Assembly: GCA_000708835.1 (NCBI GenBank)
Contig: DF237182.1
Coordinates: 62,001-126,000 of the forward strand
Source of the DNA: Klebsormidium nitens
Taxonomy: Eukaryota > Streptophyta > Klebsormidiophyceae > Klebsormidiales > Klebsormidiaceae
Length of the DNA stretch: 64,000 nt
Direction of reading: 5' to 3'
A model generated the notes under the pieces. The model was not told the DNA's origin. It ran no database searches and saw nothing but the letters and a program-made list of their open reading frames with translations. Both the position numbers and the translations under genes were made by a program. Below are positions 14,001 to 24,359 of the stretch, piece after piece; the first letter of the stretch is position 1, and every line of letters starts with the position of its first letter.

Positions 14001-14972
14001 AGTCGCCGCCGATGCCGGCGCATCCGGGGCCGGAACGGGCGGCGGGGGAGGGCAATAGCCCGACGGGGAGGCAGGGTAGAGAAACGGGTGCAGCCCAGCA
14101 TCCACAGCCAATGGAGCCGCAGTTGGCCAAGCCGGACATGTCCAGACAAGGTGGGTTGGCTTGCTTAAAGCTTTCAGGGGTAGGGCTTTAGCAAGAGTGC
14201 AGACAGTGAACGGCAGTCCTTTGTTGTCGGCCGAAGCCAATAATCTCTTTTCAGCCGGAACCTTGATCCAAAAATCAAATCTTTTACTCGGACCCAGGCC
14301 GAGGCTGATTGCCAGCAGAGTGACTTCGCTTCATGACCGCTTGTTTCTGGACTCGTTCTAAATGCAGTGGAAGTGATCGGGTCAACTTGGAATACTGGCA
14401 TCAGTCAAAAGATTTAGTGACCGCACCTACAAGCTCCGATGCCAGTCGACCATACTGCTGTTTTCCCGCTTTTTCCAGTCGTCTGACTAGCCGTCACTTT
14501 TATTTCAGGTTACAAGGCACCTGCCGACTCCAACGGCCTGCAATCGCAGTCCGACTTTACGATGCTCGCCCGCCCCCCTGCGTCAGCTCCTGCAAGCGCC
14601 CCAAGCCCAAGCAAACCGTTAAATATGGCACAGGCAATTGCACAGACAGCTCCGGCGAGGACGTTTGAAACGCACCTAGGAAATCTGGCAGTCCCTGTCA
14701 AGTTGCCAGTTAGGGATGGTCCGGAGCGAACACCGTTAATGCCACCGCACCCGCCACTAAGGGACGTTCCCGAGCGGACCCCTTTGATGCCACCGCAGCC
14801 GCCAATGAGTGGGGCAGCGCAGGTGCCGCTCTTAGTTAGGGACGCAGTCCAGACGCCTAACAAGGATGCAAGTCTGCATATGGCACCGCCCCCTAGAATT
14901 ATACCATCTCAAGAGAGAGCAATTTTGCCTAGCGTTGAAGGGGAGAAGGGCCTGCCGAGCAGCGGAGGCTAG
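5022..14972 (+). CDS. TIC: TIME FOR COFFEE-like circadian regulator (15 exons, 1,941 aa)
   Basis: Nuclear regulator of the plant circadian clock family TIME FOR COFFEE. Exons: 5022-5112, 5348-5592, 5785-5824, 6055-6167, 6322-6369, 6578-6977, 7280-7793, 8112-8157, 8425-8548, 9027-9219, 9516-9630, 9984-10379, 10679-11014, 11450-14150, 14509-14972. All junctions are GT-AG and keep frame. The start MDQRRYGRGNGGSPLAAPRR resembles the short basic TIC N-terminus. Two family blocks are visible: EQEREVAEALFGLAN (about aa 189-203) and the core motif RRPWKRCASHVYIAHYIEYQ (about aa 651-670), whose CASHVYIAHYI matches the TIC block KRCATHVYIAHFI. Basic nuclear-localisation-like clusters lie in exon 7 (PPKRKRPRARAK; KEPRKRKEKE). 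Exon 14, 2.7 kb, is low complexity: a Q8 run near aa 1030, P/G/Q-rich sequence and a charged coiled-coil-like segment near aa 1535-1590 followed by polyalanine. Arabidopsis TIC is about 1,550 aa, so this copy is longer. The family is clear; clock function is inferred. Confidence 0.85.
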
Positions 14973-15410
14973 GGGTGAAGTTTTGCAGAGCCTCTAGAAC
15001 AATCGGGGTGGCCCTGAAAACTTGCTGCTCTACCTAAAACGAGTCCTTCCGTGTCATGATGAGTGAGTTAAGATACTCAAAGAACATTGTCAATCTCGAG
15101 TTCAGCCGACTTCATTATGCGCCTGATTGATAACAGCTAATCCGTCAAAGCCACACTAGAGCGTCGATCGCTTTATGGAAAGAGTACAAGTGCTTCAAAG
15201 TTGAGGGTGCTTACCGGCTTGGACGAAGATGAGGATGCTTCACAGATTGCTTATGACGAACTGGTGACGATTCTTCTTGGTTGGAGATTTCGAGTTACAT
15301 GGACAGTACGAGGCGACTATATGGCAGTTCTGCCTTAACCCTCGGGTTATATCAGTCAGGATATCCCTATACCCTGACTATATGAAACCTAGCATACTTA
15401 AAGGAGAATT
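14973..15410. other. Downstream region of the TIC-like gene, no gene seen
   Basis: After the TAG stop there is AT-richer sequence with no convincing open frame. It presumably contains the 3' UTR and polyadenylation region of the TIC-like gene. Confidence 0.5.
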
Positions 15411-16416
15411 AACCATGTGGAATACATGTGTTTCACGGTGATCGGACACTTTCACCGGGCCATGCTGGTGATCTATTACTATTAGGTAAGCGACGACGTG
15501 CATGGTATCCAGCTTGGAGACCTGAAGGGGTACGTCACTTGTCAGGTCATCTACGGTTCAAAGTCCAACGAAATCATCCTGCGCGACCATCGACGGCTCC
15601 GAACTGTAGGTGGTGCCAACTGGCACCGACCAGTCTCGATCGCAGTTCAGGTTCACAAACTTCACAACGATCTGCCTGATTTCGAGGAAGGTTTTGCCAA
15701 ATCAGCACAAAATCCAGAGCTGTGTGTGTTTACAGCTGGACTGCTGCCGTCTCTGGTGAGGCACTCATGATGTCAGTGCTCCACCAGCCCACCAATATCG
15801 TGATTGTCCCCTGCCAAGCTGTACGTCGCGCCCAGCTCAACGAAAGCCTACCTATCGACGCTCCCTACGTAGGAACCACCATAGGTATGTGCACAGAATT
15901 GAGCTTACCATGCTGGAGGTCTTTTTTCTAGCCCATGCTTTGTAGGTCGTTCCTGAGCAGCGTTCTCTTAAAGGCAGCATCTCCGTGCCGTGCCTTTACA
16001 TGCCCATCAGTCCGGTGGGCGCGTCGCGGGTTTGCATGAAGTGCTTGGAAGAGGCCGGCATGACAGGTCTCTCCGTGCATGCGCCGCGAAGCCATTCCTC
16101 TCTCGGAAGGATGTTCTCCCTTACCCCCTGGTCCATCTCTGGGCGGGCAGACAGACTCTTGGTCAATCACCAGACAAGCTCCTTCGTTGAGCCTGGAAGC
16201 CTTAGGCGGAGGGGGAGTCCTTGTTCTGTGAAAAGCAAGCGGTTTGGGCGGGAGTCGGTGGGTCTGGGGTACTGGCAGATTGCAGACTTTCTGCGGCAAA
16301 AGGGGCGGTTTGCAAGTGGCGCACGGGCGGCGCCTCGTGAGGACACGTTTGCGAAGGGGCAGAGCGACGCAACGGGGGCGGGAGGGAGGCAGCGGACGGA
16401 GCAATGGATCTGGTGA
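15410..16416 (+). pseudogene. Unidentified coding-like stretch, possible gene remnant
   Basis: Three coding-like pieces lie on the plus strand. An open frame at about 15486-15759 includes LGDLKGYVTCQVIYGSKSNE and HKLHNDLPDFEEGFAKSAQN. A second frame, overlapping it and open to about 15884, includes LHQPTNIVIVPCQAVRRAQL and SLPIDAPYVGTTI, followed by a donor-like GGTATGT. A third piece after an acceptor-like TTTGTAG at about 15945 starts VVPEQRSLKGSISVPCLYMP and ends at a TGA at 16416. Moving from the first to the second piece needs a frameshift near 15750, so this is either a decayed gene or one with a sequence error. I recognise no family. Confidence 0.3.
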
Positions 16417-16435
16417 GGGCACTTGAGCTAACAGA

Positions 16436-16520
16436 GGATATGGAGTTGACAAAGTTGCGAGGTTAAGAAAGATATGGAGCGACAAGTTGCAAGGTTGAGA
16501 AAGATATGGAGTTTGAGGGT
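16436..16520. repeat. Short tandem repeat, about 33-base unit
   Basis: Two and a half copies of a unit reading roughly GATATGGAG..GACAAGTTGC then GAGGTTGAGA follow one another, with a few substitutions. No coding role is apparent. Confidence 0.6.
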
Positions 16521-17054
16521 ATTTTGATGTTGAAGTTATGGAGCGAGCTGGTGATTGTGGTTGGAATGGCTGCGCAGCTCCTATCCTGCATGCTGCAGAA
16601 GTGGTGTGACTTCGAGCACAAGGCCTGAGCTGGGACCATTTGAAGAATGGTGCCGATTGAATCGTCAGCTGAAAACAGATGCAACTGTGAGGGTTGATAG
16701 GTCAATCTGTGTTTGGCGCACTGCCCGTGTGGCGGGGAGGAATACAAGTAATGAGGAAATTCAGAAGGACAGCTGGCAAGCTGAAGGAATGTGTTACAGG
16801 AAACATGTATTTGGCTATTGATGCTGGCGTCGCCGAACTTGGTCTTCAGAAGTGAAGGTATTGGGCTGAAATGCTTCCGTAAGTATACTGTGAAAGTACT
16901 CCGGCGAGTGCTGCCGTCTAGAGAGCTCTCCTCTTATAGTTTCTTGTGTTAGAGCTTTGGGGATTCTTTGCAGAGGCGCATTTGTCTATGCTCCCAATCA
17001 AACGCTTCACCACATTTTGGGCGCTGCACGCAGCTTACAGAAAAGACATAGCTT

Positions 17055-20000
17055 ATGAACCTTTCCTTCATGCATCTTTTGCCACTCTCTCCAAGGCAGT
17101 CTACCCCGTGGGCCGAACCTTTCTTATGTCCACCCTGCAGGATCTTGACAACTGTTGCTATCTACGTAGCTCCGTCCCTCCCATTTATCGCCACAGCATT
17201 CTTTGCTCCGCAATTTCTGCCCCTCATTGGGGGCGCCTGGTGCACACTAGAGGTGAGTTTCATGCTAGCCGATTGCTCATTGCTTTGTCCTGAACGCGCA
17301 CTGCTTTTGGAGTTTGACAGCTGTATCAAAAGCCACGTGGGCTTTGTTTGGTCGATAACTTGGAAGGATAGCTGAGAGCTTTGCTTCCACAAAAAATCCA
17401 GGCTGTTCTTATCTTTCGATGCTCGATACAGCGCATGCCTGGTTACATGTTCTACTGCTCACATTACATGGAGAAGAATAGCCATTTTCTTTGAAAAGCC
17501 ATGCCTGGCTGCTTGGGCGTTTGACTGGTACTCCCTTGTCCTTCATTCTGAAGCCCAAGATTGGCAATGTAAAGTCATGTGCGCAAGCGGCAGTAAAAAC
17601 GAAACGGGTAATTTTATCAAGACGTTCGTGATCAATCGAGGGGAATTAGGTCGCAATGAACGATGCTCGCATAAAAGTGAACCACTATGTTCTACATTCG
17701 AAGCCTCCAGTTCTCAGGACAGTTCTGCCCACAAAGCTCGCGCAGAAATACCAGCTATACTGAAGCGGGGCTTCAGCCTATATGATTCTGGGCCTCTGTC
17801 ACAAGGCCCAGACTGTTTCCAACAGATTGAGCGTCAGGCGCCGAGTCATGTCTACTTTTGCTGTAAACGCAGGCTCTCTTCTTGATCTACCATGAGGTTG
17901 AACGGCGACGTGTGGATGCCGCCATTGTTTTGGGGCCCGCGCCCAGCCCCGCTGATGTCGTCACGATGCTGGACCGTGTTTTGGAGCTCAAGTGAGTGAC
18001 GATCAGGTCAAGGAGTACCCCGTTACACTTTTCAGCTTTCGTGTGTCTATTGGGACCTTGCAAAGTTGCCTTGCGGTGTCAATCCAGGGTTGACAGAAGC
18101 TTGCTTGTCGCGGTCTCGCGGTGTTTGGCACCCTAGATGTCTGATTTGTTCATGCCAATAATGCTTTCTGAGCTTCCAAAATCTGGATCGAAGCTCGAGT
18201 CATACACTGATAAAAGACGAATGTAAGCGTAGAAGCATGAAGAATGGTGGGCAGAAGGCATACGGCATGTGCTCGAGCCAGGGACGTCTTCTTTGCAGGG
18301 CATCAGTCCACATACTGTGTCTCGGTACGTCAATTCTACCTCACCATCATCGAAGTCAATGTCGGAGGTTCTGGGCGCTTTCCCTTCTTGGCACCGCCCA
18401 TATGGTAGCGCCGTATCAAAAGGGGAGAGCGAACCTCGTTTGTTTTCCGTGCAGGCAAATTATCGACACCAAGTCGTTCCTGAGCCGGTGGTTCCTAGGT
18501 GCGCCGTTTGAGAGCATCGGCCGCGAGAACGTTGCCGACTTTGTGTCGTACGGGTTTTACGACCGGCACATGCAAGAGCTCAGCCCGGCAATGCAGGAGG
18601 CCGTCAGAGGTGGGGCTTACATATTTGAGGTGCCTCTTTCTTTGTCACAAATTTTCAGGAATGAAGGTTGAAACTTACAGGATCGAGTCTTCAATGTTCA
18701 AGATGTTGTTCGAGGATCCAAATTCTTCTCCCGTGAAATTGGGGCGTGTAAATGAATTTTGGAATACATGGAGTTTTCGGCTTTAGGCTTCCCGGCGTGT
18801 TGTTCCCTGGCACTGTCATTGACAAGAGGGACCGATGATTTTGTTGAGTCCCAGCGTTTCCATGTTCGTTGGTTGCTGGTAAAGACTAAAGGTCTTTCGC
18901 GCATTTTGAGCATCTGAGGCTTGGGGACGTTCAAGAATGGCCCTTAGAGAGGATGACCCTTAGAGGATTCGGGCACGTCGAGCTGGATTGTCAAACCTGG
19001 CGGCCTTATGCTTCTCAACCTCACTCGTTGGGAAGTTCAACTTCGTCGCGTCCAGATTGTTGGCATGTCAATGTCAATATCAGATTTTCGGACACCGGGC
19101 CCTTCGGGTGCATCGAAAGTACTGCACTTCGTGTTTGTGGGGGTCCAGGTGTTTTTAGAGTGGCATTGTGATTGAGCGTTCACATCAGCTGTCGTCGTGT
19201 TTGTCGATTGAGTCGACGATTCAGTGTCGTTCGGGCCGATTGTTCGAGTATTAGCCAAGATGAGATATCAACCGTTCTTTCAACAGTGAGTGTTCGGCTT
19301 TCAACAAACAGTATAAGGGAAAAGCGACACGTTTCGTCTGGGCAGTTGGACACTCGACTTAGTTTTGAAACTTAGAGCCTCTGAATCCTCTTTTTGTTCT
19401 GTATGATTGCGGATGGGGCTTCTCGGGAGCTGTATTCCAGGGAGACTGCAAAGCACGATTGAGCTTAATAACATGATTTTAAAGTGCCAGTAAGTGCCAG
19501 TGTGGTCTCAACTCTTCACAGAGGTTGAGAGAACGAAAGCCATCTACTTTGTCGGAAGTTCGAATCACGCAACGTTCCCTTTTTCAACGGTCGAGCAGGT
19601 GCTGAAATCATTCTATTCTTATGCAACTCCAGAGAATGTCCGAAGGATCGAGAAGGCGTGGGAGGTCGAGTTTCCTCCGGGTTTGAACCCGAACATCCGG
19701 TTCATGGCCCACAACCGGGAGCCCCTCCGAGTCTCTCACCGGCCCCTCTTCCTCTATGCCTGGTCGCAAGCGGTGTCAGTACTCGTGGGGAACGCGTTTC
19801 GACTGATGGGCTACCGAAGGTGAGTGCTGGGGCGACCGCGAAATTGGTATGCTACCTTTTTTTGGTCGCCGCGATGTGCGTGCCCTGAAAGGATTGCAAG
19901 GCAGATTGGAGCGTCGAGGGCGGGGCAACGGCCACTTCCGTCATACGGTGTGGCCTACAATATTCCCTTCCTTTCTGGATGCGACCTTTTGTCTCCTCTT

Positions 20001-23000
20001 TAGCAACGACATCCAAGTGTTTCGCTCCTGTTTCGAATAAGGTCCCTTCTCTTGGATGCTTGCTTGCATTATCTGGATGCCCTTCACAGCCTTATACCCG
20101 TCCCCTGCTTTTTTGTCTCCACGGATTCACATCTACGCTCCTTGAGAGTCCCTCTGTTACTATTTCAAACAGACTCTTTTCGACCCGTTCGTCCAGCCTT
20201 CATTGTGCAGAATTCAACTTTCGAAAAGTTACCACGTTTCTTCATTTCCTCACCAGGTCTCCAGTCTCTGCCTAGAAACCTTTTCGCCAAGCTCCGGCTA
20301 CGGAGCATACGGGCCTTTCAGGCGGTAAAGACGTTTTGAATCTTCCCTCCAAAGCTCAATTTGTCCTCGACCCATATGAGAGTAACGAGTACAAAGTACG
20401 AAACGCTCGAGATGCTTCGCATCTTAGACACGAGGATGTTTAGTCAATGGCATCAGACAATTCAAAAGTTCTTTTCTCTCTATCTCCAGTCACACCGCGC
20501 AAGGTCTCCGTTACTGGTACCGCCCCCCCTCCGGGGATCACGGCCTGCAACCGAAGCTGTTCATCCACGGTCTGGGGATTGGTGTGACGCCGTACCTGCC
20601 GTTTGTGTCCGCACTTATGGCGGACCGTCGGCGGGCGTCCGTTGTCGTGGAGTTGGGCCACATAGCGATGCGGCTCAACCGGCGACCGCCCACTCTAGAT
20701 GAAACCGTGAGTTTTGGGCTCGCGTGTTTTGCTTTTCTTTTCGTGCGGAAAAATGACCGAACGGGGCGGTGGTTGATCTTTGTTGTGTCGATCTTGACAG
20801 CATGCGGCATCGCACCCGTTGCATTTCGAACGGAGCCGGCGCTGATGGCTTGGGTCTAGATGATGGTTTTCAAGTCTCTTGAGGTGACGAATCAAGAAAG
20901 CAACTGAGAGCTGAGACGGAAACCTCTTGATGTAGAAGGTTCACTGATCCGTGTTCTATTCACTTCCGTTGACGACCTTTTTTGAGCTCGGATTTGCTTA
21001 GCAGGCTCCAAACTTTCGCACTCTCGCCGGTTCCATGCTGATGCAACCAATCCTCGCATGCCAGGTGGCGGCTTTGGTGGGCATCCACGAGCGGCACAGC
21101 CTGCCCCCGGCGTGTTACGTGGCGCATTCTTACGGGACGATGGTGGTCGCGAAAGTGCTGCTGACGCAGCCGCAGCTCGTGGGGAGCACCGCTCTCGTGG
21201 ACCCGGTCTGCTTTCTGCTGTGCCTCCCGGACGTGGTTTACAACTTCATCTACAGGTGGGTTACTGTGCCGGTTAGGCAGGGGCTTGATTGAGGACGTCG
21301 GGCGGTTCGGCCGGGTGTGTTTGTACCTGTATCTGAGATGGGTTGACAGGCGGGTTAGGCAGGGATTTGCTTTGCAACTTCAATTACAGGTGGGTTAACG
21401 GGGAGTCCGAGGGGGTAAATGGGACGCTGGAAGTTGACTCGTGCCGTGCTTTCCAGCTGGCGCGCTCGTATTGTCGCGCAAATTTGACGGCGGTACGTTA
21501 TCTGAGTAGAATCAAGTGGGGGCGTTTGCACGAACACTTGCGCATCTGTACGTGGACAATGGATTGCATCTGAGTTTTCGCCGAGATGCTGACGTCATGA
21601 TCTCGGTACAGGCCCCCCGAGGGCGACGATTTGCCGACGTACCTTGCGGACGCCTTCCGGTGGTACTTCTGCTCCCGGGAGCTGTACGTGGCCCAGGCGC
21701 TCTGCCGGGGCTTCGCCTGGTGAGCCGTCGATCCCGTCCGAATTGGTCCTTGCTTGAAGTTGCGCCGTCCGATTTGGTCCCCGAGCCGTCCAAGTGCGTC
21801 CGTACTGGTCCCTGAGCTGTTCGAACCTGTTGGACTGGTTCTTGGGGCGTCGGAACAGCCGTCTGATTGCGGTTCTGGCTGGGATCATGTTGTCTAGATG
21901 GCTCCCAAGAATGTTTAGGAGTCGGATAGGACACGGAGTTCGAAAGTGGACGGAGATGTGAATGAGTTTCAAGTTCGTCCAACGGGTCGTGTTTGTCGTT
22001 CCGGATAATTACGGATGAACTCCGGGTTAGCTTCAGGTTATGGTAGTGGCGATTGATTACCCATATGTCTGGTTAGGGGTAAGACGCAACACGGTCAATG
22101 TGCATGGTATTCAGCACAGCAACCTCGACCGCCTTTAAGCACAGCAATAAAGTTCAGCACGGCAATCTCGGTTGCATTCACATGCTCTATATCAAGGTCG
22201 ACTCTTGTACCGGCGCACTAGCGGAGTTTTTTGGATTCCGAGAAACTTGACGCAGTCTGCTGAAGAACTGTCTTTCGTTTCAACTTTTTAGTCATAGATT
22301 GCAAGCGGCGCCACTCTCACTTACTCTCTATGGCACGCACGTTGTTGTATCTTCCTTCGTTGTTCTTTTGTGGTGTCTTCGCCATGCCGCTTGTTTCATC
22401 CCAACATTTCCACTATCGCGACCTGTCGCTAACCCACACAATTTGTTTACGTATCCAGGCACAAGGTCATGGTGTGGCCGGACCAGCTACCAAAAAACCG
22501 GGTCGTCTTCCTTTCCGGCCGGGACCAGATTGTCCCCTCGAAAGAAGTCAAAATGTGAGCCCTTCTCCCTGTCGCTACTTGCAGTTCCGGGCTCATAATC
22601 ATATTCTGACTTGCTCACGTAGCGACATATTGGGTTTTCCATGCATATGTGTTTGGGGTCAGTGGTTGGATCAGGATGTGCGGTCAAGAAGCAAGTGTTG
22701 TTGCCAAGGGCTCAGTTCTTGTGGGACAGAACCATGCGAAGAAAGCTGTTTGTCGTTGTGAGTTTGTCATATGAGAGTCTCCAGTTTTCAAAACTCAGTG
22801 TGCTATTCACCAGTCCTTTGTCTTCGCTTTTGAATCTAGTCGGCTCTCACAGCTTCACCAACCGAGTCACGGTCCCTCGACCTGTTCACTGATGCAGGCA
22901 ACTTGAGCGGAACGGCGTCAGGGTCATATGGAACGCGACAGCCCGACACGCTCATTTCATATTCAATTCAGAGGCTCAACGGGAGCTGCTAGAGGCGGTG

Positions 23001-23012
23001 GACTTTGACTAG
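17055..23012 (+). CDS. Membrane-anchored alpha/beta hydrolase (9 exons, 518 aa)
   Basis: Serine hydrolase of the alpha/beta fold; the acyl substrate is unknown. Exons: 17055-17252, 17873-17991, 18455-18609, 19522-19819, 20490-20706, 21005-21255, 21612-21719, 22459-22554, 22898-23012; all GT-AG and in frame. Exon 1 carries a hydrophobic segment (ILTTVAIYVAPSLPFIATAF, about aa 30-49), suggesting a membrane anchor. The oxyanion-strand motif FIHGLGIG is at about aa 281-288. The nucleophile elbow AHSYGT places Ser at about 371. The acid is Asp471 in FLSGRDQIVPS and the base is His498 in RHAHFIF, so the triad is complete and in the usual order. Plants and fungi have similar roughly 500-aa proteins with an HSYG elbow and a C-terminal GRD motif. 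The start codon is the least certain part, since an upstream exon could supply a different N-terminus. The last intron of the 21-22 kb region holds a minisatellite, and intron 6 holds a decayed copy of the exon 6 edge. Confidence 0.85.
21375..21405 (+). repeat. Intronic copy of the end of hydrolase exon 6
   Basis: The end of exon 6 plus its donor (CAACTTCATCTACAG|GTGGGTT, about 21241-21262) recurs about 136 bases downstream as CAACTTCAATTACAGGTGGGTT. The nearby GGGTTAGGCAGGG words are also doubled. This looks like a local duplication spanning an exon-intron junction that has since decayed. Confidence 0.6.
21722..21852. repeat. Degenerate minisatellite, about 31-base unit, four copies
   Basis: Four imperfect units, each containing GAGCCGTC-like and GTCCGTACTGGTCC-like words, follow directly after the donor of hydrolase exon 7. 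It lies inside intron 7 and does not affect the coding model. Confidence 0.55.
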
Positions 23013-24359
23013 GTGCTGGTCTCTTAACTTTGTTCTGTACCTGCTCTGGAGCTAGGCCAGAGCTAACCTTGCTTTTCGAGACAATGTAAACACGTTGAAG
23101 CACGCGCCGACGGGGAGACACATGTAGCAATCTTATATAGCATAAGTTTCGAGAGTGTATCATAGCCACCGTTATGCAGTCAATGTAGTGTACGACAGGG
23201 TTGTCCAATTGTGAGTAAATAGGTAATATGCATAGATCCTTAACTAAAGACAGGCATGCTCGTTGTGGACGGTGGCTCGAAATTGGACTAAATACGTACA
23301 TAGCTTATCATCTTCTACCTAACGCTTGCATTGCGCTCTGCATTTATGTGTGCACTTTTTGAGCTTGACTGGTGGCATGTAACCATGTTTGACGCGCATA
23401 CATCGGGCCCCTCCTTTATGCAGTGAATCACGCACTCTGCAGCAGCCGCACGCTATACATACTAGGCGCCCAAGTAGCTTCGACGATAAAGAATCCTGAA
23501 AAGATCCTATCTGATCGAAATTGGCGGGTCGAGGCGCTGGCTTGCCGCGCCTAGATAACTTGCGTGCAGCAGCCTTTATTTGTGGCGCATAGTCAAGAGC
23601 TAAGAGCTAGTGACATACGCGGTACTTAGCAGGTGCTTTGATGGATCACTACATGAGTAATGCTTCAAGTGTCCATGCATGCAGCCGCGCCATGGACGCG
23701 TGCAGAATCGATGTGTTATGTGGCACTATATAGCAGTAAGTTTGTACTACGCGTGGCCCTATTGCACCAAGCCTGAACGTACGTCCCATCGATAGGCAGC
23801 AATTGAGGGTCGATAAGTTTGTACGGCAGCTAGATCAATCACGTATACAAATAAGCAGACTCACAAGCACATGCGCATGATATGTACCATGTACAAGTAC
23901 ATAAGTGCATTGTCTGGCCGATGCTGCTCTCGAAGCCTAGTCACCACATTTAGACTACAACGCACGTACATGACCGTCGATGAGCGCGTGCTTGTGTATT
24001 TGTATAGATCCTCGTCATGTGTGCACTCGTCGGGCTCAATCCAAAAACATGTCGAAACCTGATCGAATTGGATGAAGGGGCATCAGCTGCCAGGTTCTCT
24101 CCAGGATCATCGGCCAAAAATTCGTTTTCAACATCTAGGATGTCAAGAAGTTGCATGAGCTGTTGCTCAAGATTTGTGCCTGAGAATCACACTGACCAGA
24201 TTAGTGCTCCTATTGCACCCAACCACGCCGCAATTAATGAGTACAGCGGAGCTAAGCAGCAACTCGTTACTTTATGAGTAGCCCGTCATGCAAGGTCGCC
24301 AAAAGTCCACGGGCAGCAGGGGAGTAAGGTCCTCGGCAGCAACCTCAACAGCTAGGCGA
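23013..24359. other. Convergent intergenic region, no gene seen
   Basis: This 1.35 kb lies between the stop of the hydrolase gene and the stop of the minus-strand pentapeptide gene. It is AT-rich with only short frames and presumably holds the two 3' UTRs. I see no RNA gene or mobile element. Confidence 0.5.

Noticed and set aside
15928-16485. 185-codon minus-strand frame
   Set aside because: Proline/arginine-rich shadow of the plus-strand coding-like piece; no recognisable motif.
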